Assembly (NCBI GenBank): GCA_000697055.1
Contig: JNDT01001908.1
Span: 1 to 47,667, forward strand
Direction: 5' to 3'
Length of the DNA: 47,667 bases
Source: Saksenaea vasiformis B4078
Taxonomy: Eukaryota; Mucoromycota; Mucoromycetes; Mucorales; Saksenaeaceae
Of this stretch, positions 1 to 10,804 are shown in pieces (the stretch's first letter is position 1; every line of letters begins with the position of its first letter). Position numbers and translations under genes: made by a program. A model generated the notes under the pieces. It was not told where the DNA came from. It made no database searches and saw nothing but the letters and a program-made list of their open reading frames with translations.

Positions 1-275
1 TCGTATGACAGGTGAGGACGGAGTCTAATTTCCGCAAATGATCTAACAATCGGAGATTTCAGGGCTACAGGCATGGTCACATAGCCCCACAATTCAGAAA
101 AAGAGTCGGATATCAAAACACTCTGCGTCACATCGTCCCAAAGCGCTGTTTTTTTCGCCTCTCCATCAAGCTCGCCATCTATTCGACCATTTGGTGACTG
201 GTTCGCACCCATTCAAAGGTACATCCTATTTTTGCGCGTTTGTTGCGTATTTAGTGTTAGTTTAGCATTTGCGCT
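1..275. other. 5' flank of the TUP1-like gene
   Basis: No coding segment is visible. The stretch leads directly to the ATG at 276 and must hold at least part of the promoter and 5' UTR. I see no convincing TATA box; short pyrimidine-rich tracts lie near 150-165. Confidence 0.4.
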
Positions 276-753
276 ATGTCTGTCTATAACCATCGCCCCA
301 TGGTACCTGCTCCTCAGAGTCGCATCGTCGAGATGCTGGATACCATTAAAGCGGAATTCGATCAGCTCGCCCAAGAAGCTTACGTTTGCAAGAGTCAAAG
401 AGATGACTTTGAACACAAGAGTAAGGAAAAAGAAACTATCATAGATAACTTGGCCAGGGCTGACTTGCCTCCCATAATTTGCAGTGAACTCTCAGATACA
501 AGAGATGAATAATTTTCAGCAGAGTATCATTGAACTGGAACGATCTCAGCAGGCGTTGAAGAAGCAGTACGTTATTGTTCTTGGAAAGTCACGAGGTGCA
601 TTGAGAACATGTGACTTTTTTATAGGTACGAGGACGAGATTGCTAGGCTTCGTCAGCAGTTGGAGCAAGCTCAAGCGCGTGCAGGACATCCCAACATGCC
701 TAGTTCGACGCCAAGTAGCATGCACCCTTCACAGCAACAACAGCAACAACAGC

Positions 754-787
<34 letters not shown>

Positions 788-2829
788 GCAGCAGCAGCAG
801 CAGCAGCAACCGCAACAGCCGCAACAGCAACCACAGCAACCTCAACAGCCGCCACAGCAGCCAACGCCACCTAATATTGGTCCCGCTTCCAACTATTTTG
901 GTGGTATTATGAACGCACATGGAAGTAGTCAGCCTCCAGGTCTTGTCGCTCCTCCTCAGATGAGTGAAGGTCAACATCCCGGATACCCACCTTCTGCTCA
1001 GCCTGGTCCACCAAGCGGTTACGTGAATGGATCTGGAGGCCCAGCAGCGCATCCACCTACAAGTCAACAAGGTAAAATAGTGTCACAGTCTGCATTATCC
1101 ACCGATATTTACTTGCGACATTTTAGGTCTACCTGGTGGCCATGGTATGTATGGACAAACTTATATAAGAAAAATCCCCACATCTCCTGTACCTGGTCTC
1201 AACCGGATGCAGGAGGTGAATAATTGGGGCGGTGGTTGGTGATTTCGTAACAGAATCCTGATTATGATCTCTTACCCCACATAATTTAAGGTTATGGATA
1301 CCCAACTCCTCGTGTGGGAGTTCCAGGTACGCCATCATCGCAGTCTGCACAGTTACCTAGCGAATCGGCAAACGCAAAACGGAAATCAGCGTCGACCCCT
1401 GTAATGGGAGCACCACCGACGAGCCAGATGATACCATCCAATCGATCTGTGACGAACAAACCGCTGGGATCAACTGCTCCCGGAGGACTTGCAGATGTCG
1501 ATCCCGAGAGTGTACCTCCCAGCATGAAAACCGAAGGATACGATTGGTTTGCACTGTAAGCGTCTGATAGGGCATAGTATCTCGTCGTCTTAAGACTGCT
1601 TGCCTCAGATTCAATCCCAAGTCTACTCGCCAGCTCAAGGTGGAATTACTGCATTCGCTGGATCACGCAAGCGTCGTTTGCTGTGTCAAGTTTAGCGCAG
1701 ATGGTCGATATTTGGCTGCTGGATGCAACCGATCCACATTTATTTATGATGTTGCCACGGCACAACGAATTTGGTAAGTAAACCGCTAAACGGTAGCAAG
1801 CTTACCTAATATGATGTATTCCAAGCGTGTTGCAAGATGAGAACGTACCAAATGACGGTGATTTGTATATTCGCTCTGTTTGTTTCAGTCCCGACGGCAT
1901 GTATCTCGCTACCGGTGCAGAAGATAAGCAAATTAGGGTACAAGAACGCAGATCAAAAGCAAATGGCATGCAACCTCTTACAGAGATGCTCTTTATCACA
2001 TAGATTTGGGATATTGCGAAGAACCGTATTCGCAATATATTGAGTGGACACGAGCAGGACATTTATTCTCTCGATTTTAGCCGTGACGGTCGGATCATTG
2101 TTTCGGGATCGGGCGATCGTACAGCGCGGATATGGAGTATGGTTGATGGACAATGTCTGCAAACGCTTCGCATCAAAGACCTTGATCAAAAAGATCCAGG
2201 GGTCACAAGTGTCGCTATCTCACTTGATGGCCGCTACGTCGCGGCCGGAAGTCTTGACAAAATGGTACGGGTTTGGGATGCTCATACAGGTGCATTACTC
2301 GAACGATTGGAAGGACACAAGGACAGTGTCTATTCGGTGGCATTTATGCCTGACGGGAAAACGCTGGTTAGTGGAAGTTTGGACAAGACATTGAAACTAT
2401 GGCAACTCGGCACAAGTGAAGGTCGGGGTTTTGGTGCGGAAAGAGATCGTTCAAAGGGCCCATGCAAGATGACGTTCACAGGACACAAGGCAAGAGATGA
2501 TATGCAGTAGTCAAAACAACTAACCTGTTTTTCATCGGAATCAATAGGATTTCGTGTTGTCAGTTGCCTGTACACCTGATGGAAACTGGGTTGTGTCTGG
2601 TTCAAAAGATCGTGGAGTCCAGTTCTGGGATCCACGCACGGGACAGACACAATTTATGCTCCAAGGGCACAAGAACTCAGGTAACAATGGAAACAGTAAT
2701 AGGCCAAAAAGCTTACATTTTTTCTCCTTTCTAGTCATCTCTGTCGCCATCAGTCCCAATGGACGGCCACTCTTCGCGACGGGATCAGGTGATAACCGTG
2801 CACGCATCTGGAGTTATGAACAGATCTAA
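276..2829 (+). CDS. TUP1: Tup1-type WD40 transcriptional corepressor
   Basis: Ten exons: 276-420, 485-566, 626-1071, 1127-1144, 1291-1555, 1609-1773, 1826-1937, 2004-2489, 2548-2680, 2735-2829; phases agree and give 648 aa. Residues about 8-85 match the Tup N-terminal tetramerisation coiled coil (start MSVYNHRPM, then an ELER-type heptad stretch). Residues about 110-155 are polyglutamine followed by QP repeats, then a Pro/Gly/Ser-rich linker ending in YDWFAL, which precedes the propeller in this family. Seven WD40 blades follow, with blade starts such as [41 protein letters not shown] and LQGHKNSVIS. The family joins Ssn6/Cyc8 in the nucleus and represses genes through DNA-bound factors and histone tails. 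The intron at 2490-2547 uses a GC donor. Exon 4 (18 nt) is the least certain. The gene converges on the helicase gene. Confidence 0.95.
726..850 (+). repeat. CAA/CAG polyglutamine tract inside the TUP1 gene
   Basis: Uninterrupted CAA/CAG codons run from about 730 to 810 and are followed by CAA/CAG mixed with CCG/CCA (Gln-Pro repeats). The opposite strand reads as a leucine-rich open frame, which is a shadow. Such tracts change length easily and occur in Tup1 proteins of several fungi. Confidence 0.9.
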
Positions 2830-3133
2830 AAATTCCCCTGTTTTGATACGTTTTTTTTCTTTCTTTCTTTTTGACATTATTGCTTTTACCCAACCCAAAA
2901 CATACAAGTGAACAACAGACTTACTTCTTTTTTCCCTTTCTTTTTTTCCTTTTTCTTTTTAAGAGAAAAAAAAAACTTTGAAAGTTTTTGATGAAGAGAA
3001 TTTAGCAGATCATGTGGTTATGTATTGCAGATACGTCAATGCATGAAATGACGGACAATGTAGAAAAACTGAATGAGGATGAATAAGGGAACATAGCAAG
3101 ACGAGAGAAAATCAGTATAAAAAGGAATTGAAT
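2830..3133. other. Convergent 3' intergenic region
   Basis: This 304-base stretch lies between two converging genes. It holds a T-rich tract on the plus strand (about 2851-2960, several runs of T with C) suited to 3'-end formation of TUP1, and A/T-rich sequence on the other side for the helicase gene. No coding content is seen. Confidence 0.6.
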
Positions 3134-4824
3134 CTAGTCGTCATTGTCAAACACAATCTTCGTCGCCTTGGGTGCATCGGCGGTATCCTTGTAAAATGCA
3201 CCATAAGCACCGTGAGTTTTCTTCTTCACAGTGGTACCGAATCGCAACAGTTCATCCGGCACATTCATATTGGCTTGTCTCAGGACGTTGATCAGTTCAC
3301 CTGAATGAGATTTGTCCTCGGCGGTGAAGAAAGTGTAAGCGGTACCTTTCTTACCACCACGACCGGTACGACCAATACGATGAATATAGGCTTCGATGGT
3401 CAGAGGGAAGGTGACGTTAACAACGTATTCTACGTCTGGAATATCCAGCCCGGGAGCCGCAACGTCGGTTGCAACCATCACAGGTAATGAGCCGCTCTTA
3501 AAGTGCTCCAAAGCTTCCGAACGCTGTGACTGATTCTTGTCTCCGTGGATTCCGACCACTTTGTAACCGTTGCGGCTCAGCGCATTCTCGATGCGAGCTG
3601 CTTCTTTCTTGTACAAACAGAATACAAGGATTCGGTTCTTCCGCGATTTGTGGATCTTGCTCAACAAGGCCAATAGTTTTCTTTCCTTGGATCGTGGATC
3701 CTCCACGACTTCTACGATCTGTTGGACATTTTGCGATGCAGCTAAATCAGGCGAACCAATAGTCACGCGCATAGGGTTGTTCAAGAAGTCGTTGGCCAAT
3801 TTACGGATGCTCTCTGGCCATGTTGCGGAAAACATAAGTGTCTGACGCGACTGGGGTGTATATCCGATAATAGCACGAATATCCTTCTCAAATCCATCAT
3901 CCAACATACGATCGGCTTCGTCAAGTACCAAGAACGAGATTTCACTCAGATCGCAAGCATTTTCGTTGATCAGATCAATCAAACGGCCAGGGGTTGCCAC
4001 TATGATATCGACACCTCGGGCCATCGCTTCACGTTGCGGTCCCTTGGGAACACCACCATAGAGACACACGGTCTTCACACCAAACGTCTTTCCAGCAGCC
4101 GAAGCCTGTTCCTCACTCTGCATAGCAAGTTCACGAGTAGGCGACACAACAAGCATCTTAGGCTTCTTGCTTCGGTTACCTGGCTTCGACTCGGAGGCAA
4201 TATGAACAAGGCCAGGAATGGTGAAGGCATAGGTCTTGCCAGATCCAGTTTCCGCAATACCGACAATATCACGTCCTGAAAGTGTGATGGGCCAGGTGGC
4301 AGCCTGAATTGGCGTGGGCTTCTGGAAGGATTTGAAAACTTGCATCAACTTGTCGGGAAGGCTAGTGTACTCAAATTCAAGGATAGGGCGCAATTTCAGA
4401 CTACCCTGCACGTCCACAGTATGTTCCTTGTAGTATTCAGTGATCGTGGTTTCGGGAAGCGCAGATAAAGAAGGGTGCTCGGAATACTTGTAATTCGAAA
4501 GATCATCACTTGGCGCTTTCTTAGCTGGCTTTGGTGCCTCGTCCACCTGCATTGGCTCCTCTTGTCCGTTTGGCTCTTGGGCAATCTTTTTCTCTTTCTT
4601 CTCGCTTTTTTCTTTTTTCTCTTTCTTTTCCTTCTTCTCTTTTTTCTCCTTCTTTTCCTTCTTCTCCTTCTTCTCCTTCTTGCTCTTCTTCGTATCGTTC
4701 TTTACCACGTCAACGTCTTTCTCATCTCTCTTTCTCTTCTCCAACTAGACGTTCAAGAAAAACACTTTCAGTACGCCGTCTCGGACCCAATCGTAGTATG
4801 TACCTTTTCAACTTTGACGGACAT
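3134..4824 (-). CDS. DBP3: DEAD-box ATP-dependent RNA helicase, Dbp3 type
   Basis: The long frame 4744-3134 begins with TTG, not ATG. A 21-nt first exon (4824-4804, MSVKVEK) followed by an intron 4803-4745 (GTAC donor, CTAG acceptor) supplies an ATG in phase and gives 543 aa. A Lys/Glu repeat tail (KKEKKEKK type, about residues 25-60) precedes the helicase core, as in yeast Dbp3. Core motifs appear in order: Q motif (PTPIQ), motif I AETGSGKT, Ia PTRELA, DEAD, SAT, and motif VI HRIGRTGRGG. Known role of the family: nucleolar pre-rRNA processing for the 60S subunit; that it does this here is inferred from the basic tail and core. Other nucleolar DEAD-box members also carry basic tails, so the paralogue call is less sure than the family call. 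Confidence 0.88.
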
Positions 4825-5386
4825 GATCTGCTATGGACAAAAGGAGAGATCACTTCAAAAAAAAAAAAGCAAAAAAAAAGCAGTGAAGTGACTGCGTTCA
4901 AGAAACCGTACGAATGGCGCCGGGACAAAAGCTCGCATTGAAAAAGCATTTGCCCGCTCTGTTTTTCAACATCCGAGCCGAGTAACGCTGCTCGGAGCCT
5001 TATTTTGCGCCAATGAGAGTGACAGACTTGTCGCTTTTGAAAAATCAACTTGACGCATCCAACAAACTCGTTGTGATAATCGAGTAAATGTCTTGTCGTT
5101 TTTCGTAAATCATACTCATTACAGGGGGGTTTTATTTAAACAATCAATGTACATATGCATTTCAGAGTGTTTGAAAAACCTGTGCAAATCAGAATGAGAA
5201 ATATAGTCCGTGCATCAGTGATGCGCTTCGCTGTGATTGGCAACGTCCTCTTGCTGTTGAAAAAATTCATTTTGTTTTCTAGTTGGTGTCTTTTCCATAG
5301 GTAAAGAAAAAAAGGCTAGAATGCTTTTTTTGTGGTAAAAGAAAAGGTAAGGTAAGCAGGGGAGAAGGAGAAAGTAGACAAGCCAA
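4825..5386. other. Intergenic region upstream of the DBP3-like gene
   Basis: It holds the promoter side of the helicase gene and the 3' side of the zinc-finger gene. A-rich runs sit at about 4857-4880. No open frame here has support. The stretch 5100-5380 is AT-rich and fits a 3' UTR for the minus-strand zinc-finger gene. Confidence 0.5.
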
Positions 5387-7324
5387 TTATGCAAACAACT
5401 CCTGGAGTCGCTGGATCACGCTTACCTTGATTTTATCATTCGCATCAGTCAGACGGCCCGCAGCAATCTTGGCCATACTACTCACATCATTGACCATGGC
5501 AATGGTCAGAACCGGGATGGTGGCGTTGCAAGGTTCAATGGAGTTCACAAAGGTGGTGAGTTTAGACCAGTCTTTGGTTTCTGCTTGGTGCTTGACATCC
5601 CTCGCCTTGCGAGCGGCATGATATGCAGTTAAAAACGATTCGAACATGGGCGGATCGCCAGAAATCACAGATACCGCCGAGGCTTGTAGATATCGAGATG
5701 CAATCTTCTCGGCAGACATGTTTGACGCACCGCAACCCTGGTGGGGCAGATCACACAAAGTAAACACTGTGGCGGGCATCCATTTGTCGCTGTCTAGGTC
5801 GTCGATGGTTGCCCTCCAAGACTTGAAGGAGCTTGCATCATCGAAGCCAGACATAATCTGTCGCAGGTTAAACATGGTGGCTCTTGGAAATGTGTAGTCA
5901 GCGTTGCTGTACGCTTCCATGAACTCTTTGTCGTGTCTGGAGATAATCAGAGGCTGTGCCTTATATCGCTACCTGAATATATTTAATCTCAATCACCGAC
6001 AATATAAATACCAACATAATGTAGTATTAGTTCTTGGTCTACTTTTCTACCGAAATAAACGGTACCCTTCAGTCTCACTGTACTTCTCCAGTCCCGACAC
6101 AATACTCTTTCACAGCATCGGTGCGAAAGAAGATCCTTGCCTGCTTCGGTAGGACAGATGTGATGAGGGCTGATGTTTCTGGTCCAATGTCAACCGATCG
6201 CTCGCTGTTGATATCCATAGACATTGTAGACAACACGTTCATAGTTTTGGACGTTATCTTGAGCTTATTCTTGATCCCAAAACCGTCAGACTCTTCGTAA
6301 ATTCCAACGGACATTTGTGAGTACACGCCATGGGCAATGATCGGATGCGATTTAAGACTGCTTTCACTGTGCACGTCGACTGCTTTTGAACGCCCATAAG
6401 CTTCAGCAACAATGATCAATATCACGGCAGTATCCACGACCAGCGAACCGGTAAACAGCTTCGCGACGGACTGTAAAAGAGCTGGCCGTTTGCGGAAGTC
6501 AAAGTTGAGAGCAGCTTGAAGTTCGATTTGAAGGTCCTTCATAATTATCCAATCTGTCCATTATGTTTGGCAGCCAAGGCTTGCGTAATGCCTGTTTGAG
6601 ATGGAACATTGCTTCGTCGGGAACTGTGGCCATGGTTGGCGACCGGTGTGGAACTGCTGCGGTATCGTCATCCTTGTGTACCTGCAAAACGCACGTCATG
6701 GGCAGGATGGCGGTCTGCGATGAGAATGGGAATTTGGAATATGCGTTGTGCAGTTCGTCAGCATGGGTAATACAACGAACGGTGACAGCTTCCTTCATTG
6801 TTTCGTGATCAAAATGAAGGGCAATCGGTTCACAGTCGTATGCTTCAGACACCAAACTTGACCGTCTAGCCGAATCCAGCTTCAATGCCGAATGACACCC
6901 ACGGCTTTTTGTGAAATCATGTTTCGCAATCTTTGGTAGCTTCTTGGGCATGTCGCCGTAATCATCGCAGTCAGGAAGATAGACTTTTTCTGAGTGGTGA
7001 AATTTGACAGAGTGCTGACGAAACGTGTCAACAGACATGTACTTCTTGCCACAAGAAGTCAGTGGACACTTAAAACTTACCGTCCAAACGCATTACAGAC
7101 ACAAGGGCTACACGAAAACCATGTCAGACTTGGCTGGTTTCATTCTTGTACCATTTTTTTTTACCGTTTTGTCCAGTTTCAGACACCAACTCCCGTGAAT
7201 GACTCTTGCTACGATGAGCTCGTAGTGACCGTATGCTGCCAAAGCCCCTCTTGCAGGGAATGCACCGTAATGGATCATCTTCGGGGCTTCCTGAAGACGA
7301 TGCCTGCAGTTCTTCATCAGACAT
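5387..7324 (-). CDS. C2H2 zinc-finger protein of unknown function
   Basis: Proposed exons: 7324-7152, 7075-6682, 6536-6084, 5968-5387 (533 aa). The first two exons give two C2H2 fingers: LRCIPCKRGFGS..HRSKSH and FKCPLTSCGKKYMS..HSVKFHH; the second is only in frame when the 76-nt intron 7151-7076 is removed (GTAC donor, TAAG acceptor). The intron 6083-5969 (GTAC donor, GTAG acceptor) is also clean. The step 6681-6537 is uncertain: the upstream frame stays open through part of it, so it may instead be a one-base frameshift near 6540. The C-terminal 400 residues match no family I recognise. Two N-terminal fingers suggest nucleic-acid binding in the nucleus; targets are unknown. If the frameshift reading is right the copy may be a young pseudogene. 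Confidence 0.6.
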
Positions 7325-7509
7325 TGTTGTTGATTGGAGAGAAAAAGATACAGAAGCCACATCACTACAAAAGGCGCACCGCTTTTTCGACAGCAAGAGA
7401 AAATAGCCAATCACAGAGAGGCGCACCGCTGTTGCCCCTTAGTCTGTCAAAGGCGGCAGGTCATCAGGTGACTCCAGAATTGAAGAGCCGATTGTCAAAA
7501 ATAGGAACG

Positions 7510-7763
7510 CAACACGTCTGTCCTGTTCTTTTGCCTTCACACTACTTTTGTCCTCATCTCTCAACATCGCGACATTCTTGTCCATATCTTTAACAATCCG
7601 ACACTTTCACACTTAACAACACGACATCCCTGTTCTCATCTTTCAACATTGCAACAGTTCTGTTCACATCTTTGACAATCCGACCTCTTTCATACTCAAC
7701 ATCGCAACACTTTTGTTCGCATCTTGATACATTGCTACACTTCTGTCCTCATCTTTGATGACC
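7510..7763 (+). repeat. Degenerate tandem array with about 83-bp higher-order period
   Basis: Units begin with a C-A/G-ACA-like core and carry a GTCCTCATCTTT-like middle. From 7570 they read 29, 23, 30, 29, 24, 30 and 29 bp (7570, 7599, 7622, 7652, 7681, 7705, 7735). The three-unit block 7570-7651 aligns with 7652-7734, so the array repeats at two scales. Two weaker units lie at 7510-7569. No frame is preserved. Confidence 0.75.
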
Positions 7764-8269
7764 TTTTAATCGCTTCCCAATAGAACAACTTCCCCATCTC
7801 CGATTTAGCTAGAATAGATAGAAACATATAAATACATCCAAATGAAAGAAATAAGCACCAGAGAATTAAGTACAACAATCTTGACAAAGGATATCTACGA
7901 AACCCGTCTTCTTTTGCCATCCACTTACTCTCAGTCCTTGACACACGACTTACAAACACTTGTGTCTGGTGCTCACTATTCAACCGACTTATCAACCGAT
8001 CCATTGATAGACATCTTTTTGCAGACGATTTATATTTCAACCACCGATTCTTCACATATCACTCACCAACTCAACACCGCTTTTTCAAGAGTCCTATGAG
8101 TTTGGGGGTATGTTACACAGGGGGTACTTGCGTTGCGTCAGCAAGAGGAAAAATAGTCCCAGTATCCTTTTATGGAAGTACCACTAGATCGACTTCTTCT
8201 TGTTACACGAGCTTGAGCAACTTCTAGACATCATTGGATGAAAACGTTTACCGTCCCGACTAGAGGTCG

Positions 8270-8340
8270 GCACGAACGAATATATTCGTATTCATTCGAA
8301 TATTTTTAAGAATATTCGTATTCGTTCATTTATTCGTACA
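8270..8340. repeat. AT-rich repeat and partial palindrome
   Basis: ATTCGTATTCATTC at 8284-8297 recurs as ATTCGTATTCGTTC at 8314-8327, spaced 30 bp. GAATATT and AATATTC segments between them can pair. It is probably simple-sequence or transposon-end material; no function is implied. Confidence 0.6.
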
Positions 8341-8639
8341 TGAAATCATATGATCCATTGAATTTTACATTCGGCGGATTTCCAGAGGTTTTGTAGATAT
8401 GAAATCGTTTTCTGAATCGAAAGATGACGAATAAATATGCAACGTCTGAGCGGCCGCCAATGTTCTAGTAAATATGGTCGATTGAAATGATCGCTGCTGT
8501 GCGATAGTACAAATGTTTCTAAAGAGGGCGCACTCGTTTTATTTAGAAAGGGTCTTTTGAAAGAGATGATGTGTGATGCGCGAACACGCAGCATTCACTC
8601 AGCTTTCAGACGTTCCGAGAGACACGACTGTGGTATTTG

Positions 8640-8900
8640 GGATGATGATAAAATAAAAACAATACACCGAGAACAAAGATAGCACGGCGAGACTCCTGCT
8701 TATTCGGATACAAGTAAAAAGGAAAAAAACGATGAAGGATTGAGAACTACAGTACTTTTCTGGTACTGTGAAGAATCAGGAGGATAGTGAAAGACACAAG
8801 AGACAAGAGAAATCAGCGAGACTTAGATAATCCTTTATTGAATAAAAAATCTTCCTCCTTTTATAACAAAATTATCCATGGAAACAGATAGATCGGACTA
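8640..8900 (-). mobile_element. Possible decayed LTR (weak)
   Basis: Read on the minus strand, a TATAAAAGG-like site (8857-8868) is followed after about 20 bp by AATAAAGG (8832-8843), then about 170 bp ending in mixed sequence. Promoter then poly(A) signal at close spacing is the usual LTR order. I see neither clear TG/CA ends, nor a primer-binding site, nor a target duplication. Confidence 0.2.
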
Positions 8901-10397
8901 TATTCCATGATTGTACAGATGTCTATATATCTAAAATATAGCCGTCATCTATACTTGGTCTTTCTTAATGCAGTGTTCATGGAGGAGAGATCGAGAGCAG
9001 ATCGTGGAAAACTCGGTGAAGGGCATTGTGTAAAGAAATCTGGAATAAGTGCTAATATGGAAGTGATTCGAAGTCCACAGTCTGTGCTCTGGAGTGGAAA
9101 CAGGGTCTCTTTATGGTAATGTATTGATCATTGGCTAGCAAATGTCTCTGACAGCGAATGAAGGATGTTGGAATACAACATACTGCTCTGTATTTCATAA
9201 GTATTCCACAGTTTTTGCAGGCCAGGAAACCACGGTGTGCGACACCGCCCGCTGTCTTCACTTTCTCCAAAGTTCTATGCTAGCATGAGTTACATATCTA
9301 GTGGAAACATGCCATTACTTTGTACAAGAATTATACCCGACATATTTACCTGGGCCGATAAGTACTCATCCACCGTAAATACAAGCAGCTGAAGCTCCTT
9401 TTCCCTTCTTTTCAAGCTGGCCCAAAGTTTTCCTACAACCCCCGAAGGATAGCCTTCATCCTTTATGCCTCTGTTCTGACCGAACATCCCATTTCCGAGT
9501 GCGACAAGGGGCATCTTTCCGTTGTTGTCGACAGTGACCTTCTGTTTACTCCAGTGTGGAAGTCTACTATTGACCGCCGTTGACGTGACAGCCGGTTATA
9601 GTTGTCTGATGTTGCTCGAAAACGTGTTTTATTTTTAGTTATTTTAGTTGCGACAAGTCATGCTGTCACTTACGTTTCGTGAACTTCCATGTTACTTGGT
9701 TGTTGTTGACGCTGCCGTGCCCTTTTTTTTCGCTTTCGATTCCGTTTCCTTTCTTGACGATTTCTCCTTTGTTTTCTTCGCCGACGGTCGTACTTTTTGC
9801 CACCATTAATGAGCATATTCGCAATCTCGTCCTTTGCCTGCTGCCTGCCCTGGTGGTCATAAAAGCGATTTTGGGCTCTACCAGGTGTGGTAAAAATTGA
9901 ATAGTGCTTGATGGTGCAAAAACAGATACTGCAAATATTTTTCCTACTGACTGGAGTCTGCTGTTTTAGCTGTTGGAAAACTTGACTCGATTTCCTGTAT
10001 GCCGGCTGCTTGTTTCTCCTGGCTCAACTGCTTATTCCTGTATTTAGACCCCGTCAAAGCATAGTATTCCACCGTAGAGCATCGACGTATTTCATGTTCA
10101 TCTTTTCCACATCCGTATAATATTGTTATTGGGTTTTATAAGAAATAAAGAGAATTGGATTAATTTAGGTCAAACGTTTGAAACATCTCAGCGATATTAC
10201 CTCGACCTGCTCTCTGTTACGTTTTTGCGCATCTACGTACATCGCCGCTCTCTTCCAACAGGCGAGGTTGCGTGAGATTGGAGATCACCGATATTGACAT
10301 AATGCTCAAGACAACTAGTGCAGGCATATTCTTCAGATAAGTTTGGATGGGTTACTTTACTCAAAGTTTTGACATAATTTTTTTTAAAAAGCCTTCT

Positions 10398-10804
10398 CTA
10401 ACGATTACTCTTGCTACTGATTGTGCATATGAGAAGCTGAAAAGTACTACAGTCGCGCGGTGGCGCCCCTATACTCCATCGCAACTGCAATAGATCCACC
10501 TGCAAAGTACAGATGGTGGGAAGAAGTTGAATGGCCGGCAGAATGGAAAGAAGATGCGAAGGATGCTGTTGAAGAAGCGTGGAATAAAGAATTTCGGCCA
10601 ACGTCAAACCTACAATTCAGGACCAAAGCTGAAGAAGGCGCAAAAGTCCTTCAATACTGGAGAAGTTGTGCTAGTCAATGGAGTCATCTTTCTCAAATGG
10701 CGGCTAAATATCTTGCTGTTCCTGCCAGCTCAGTTCCTTGTGAGCGCTGCTTTTCACACGCGAAGTTCTTCATGCCGTCAGAGTGCAATCACTTACTACC
10801 ATAG
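10398..10804 (+). mobile_element. Decayed hAT transposase, C-terminal fragment
   Basis: The frame 10460-10804 carries the hAT pattern: a DPP-K-Y-WW segment with EWPAEW, then YWRSCASQWSHLSQMAAKYL followed by PASSVPCERCFS, which is the hAT C-terminal dimerisation region. Directly upstream AYEKLK lies in one frame and KYYSRAVAPLYSIAT in the next, so a one-base frameshift near 10442 breaks the gene. No catalytic N-terminal part is seen upstream, and the end after CFS degrades. It is a dead fragment of a class II transposon; no terminal inverted repeats were found. Confidence 0.75.

Larger units (their letters stand above)
7325..10397. other. Gene-poor region with repeats
   Basis: About 3 kb without a gene I can support. 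Contents: a degenerate tandem array (7510-7763), an AT-rich repeat block around 8270-8340, and at 8640-8900 a minus-strand arrangement of a TATA-like site, then AATAAA, that looks like a decayed LTR. Open frames are short, overlap on both strands and share no protein motif. A basic-rich minus-strand frame at 9666-9860 has no recognisable domain. Confidence 0.5.

Noticed and set aside
729..1070. Minus-strand Leu-rich open frame opposite the TUP1 polyglutamine tract
   Set aside because: It is the shadow of CAA/CAG repeats; no independent motif, and it overlaps a well-supported exon.
4475..4941. Plus-strand Leu/Phe- and Ser-rich frames opposite the Lys/Glu tail of the helicase
   Set aside because: They mirror AAG/GAG repeats on the coding strand and have no support of their own.
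7735..8099. Short frames at 7735-8055 (minus) and 7842-8099 (plus)
   Set aside because: They overlap each other and the end of the tandem array; low-complexity Ser/Thr content and no motif.
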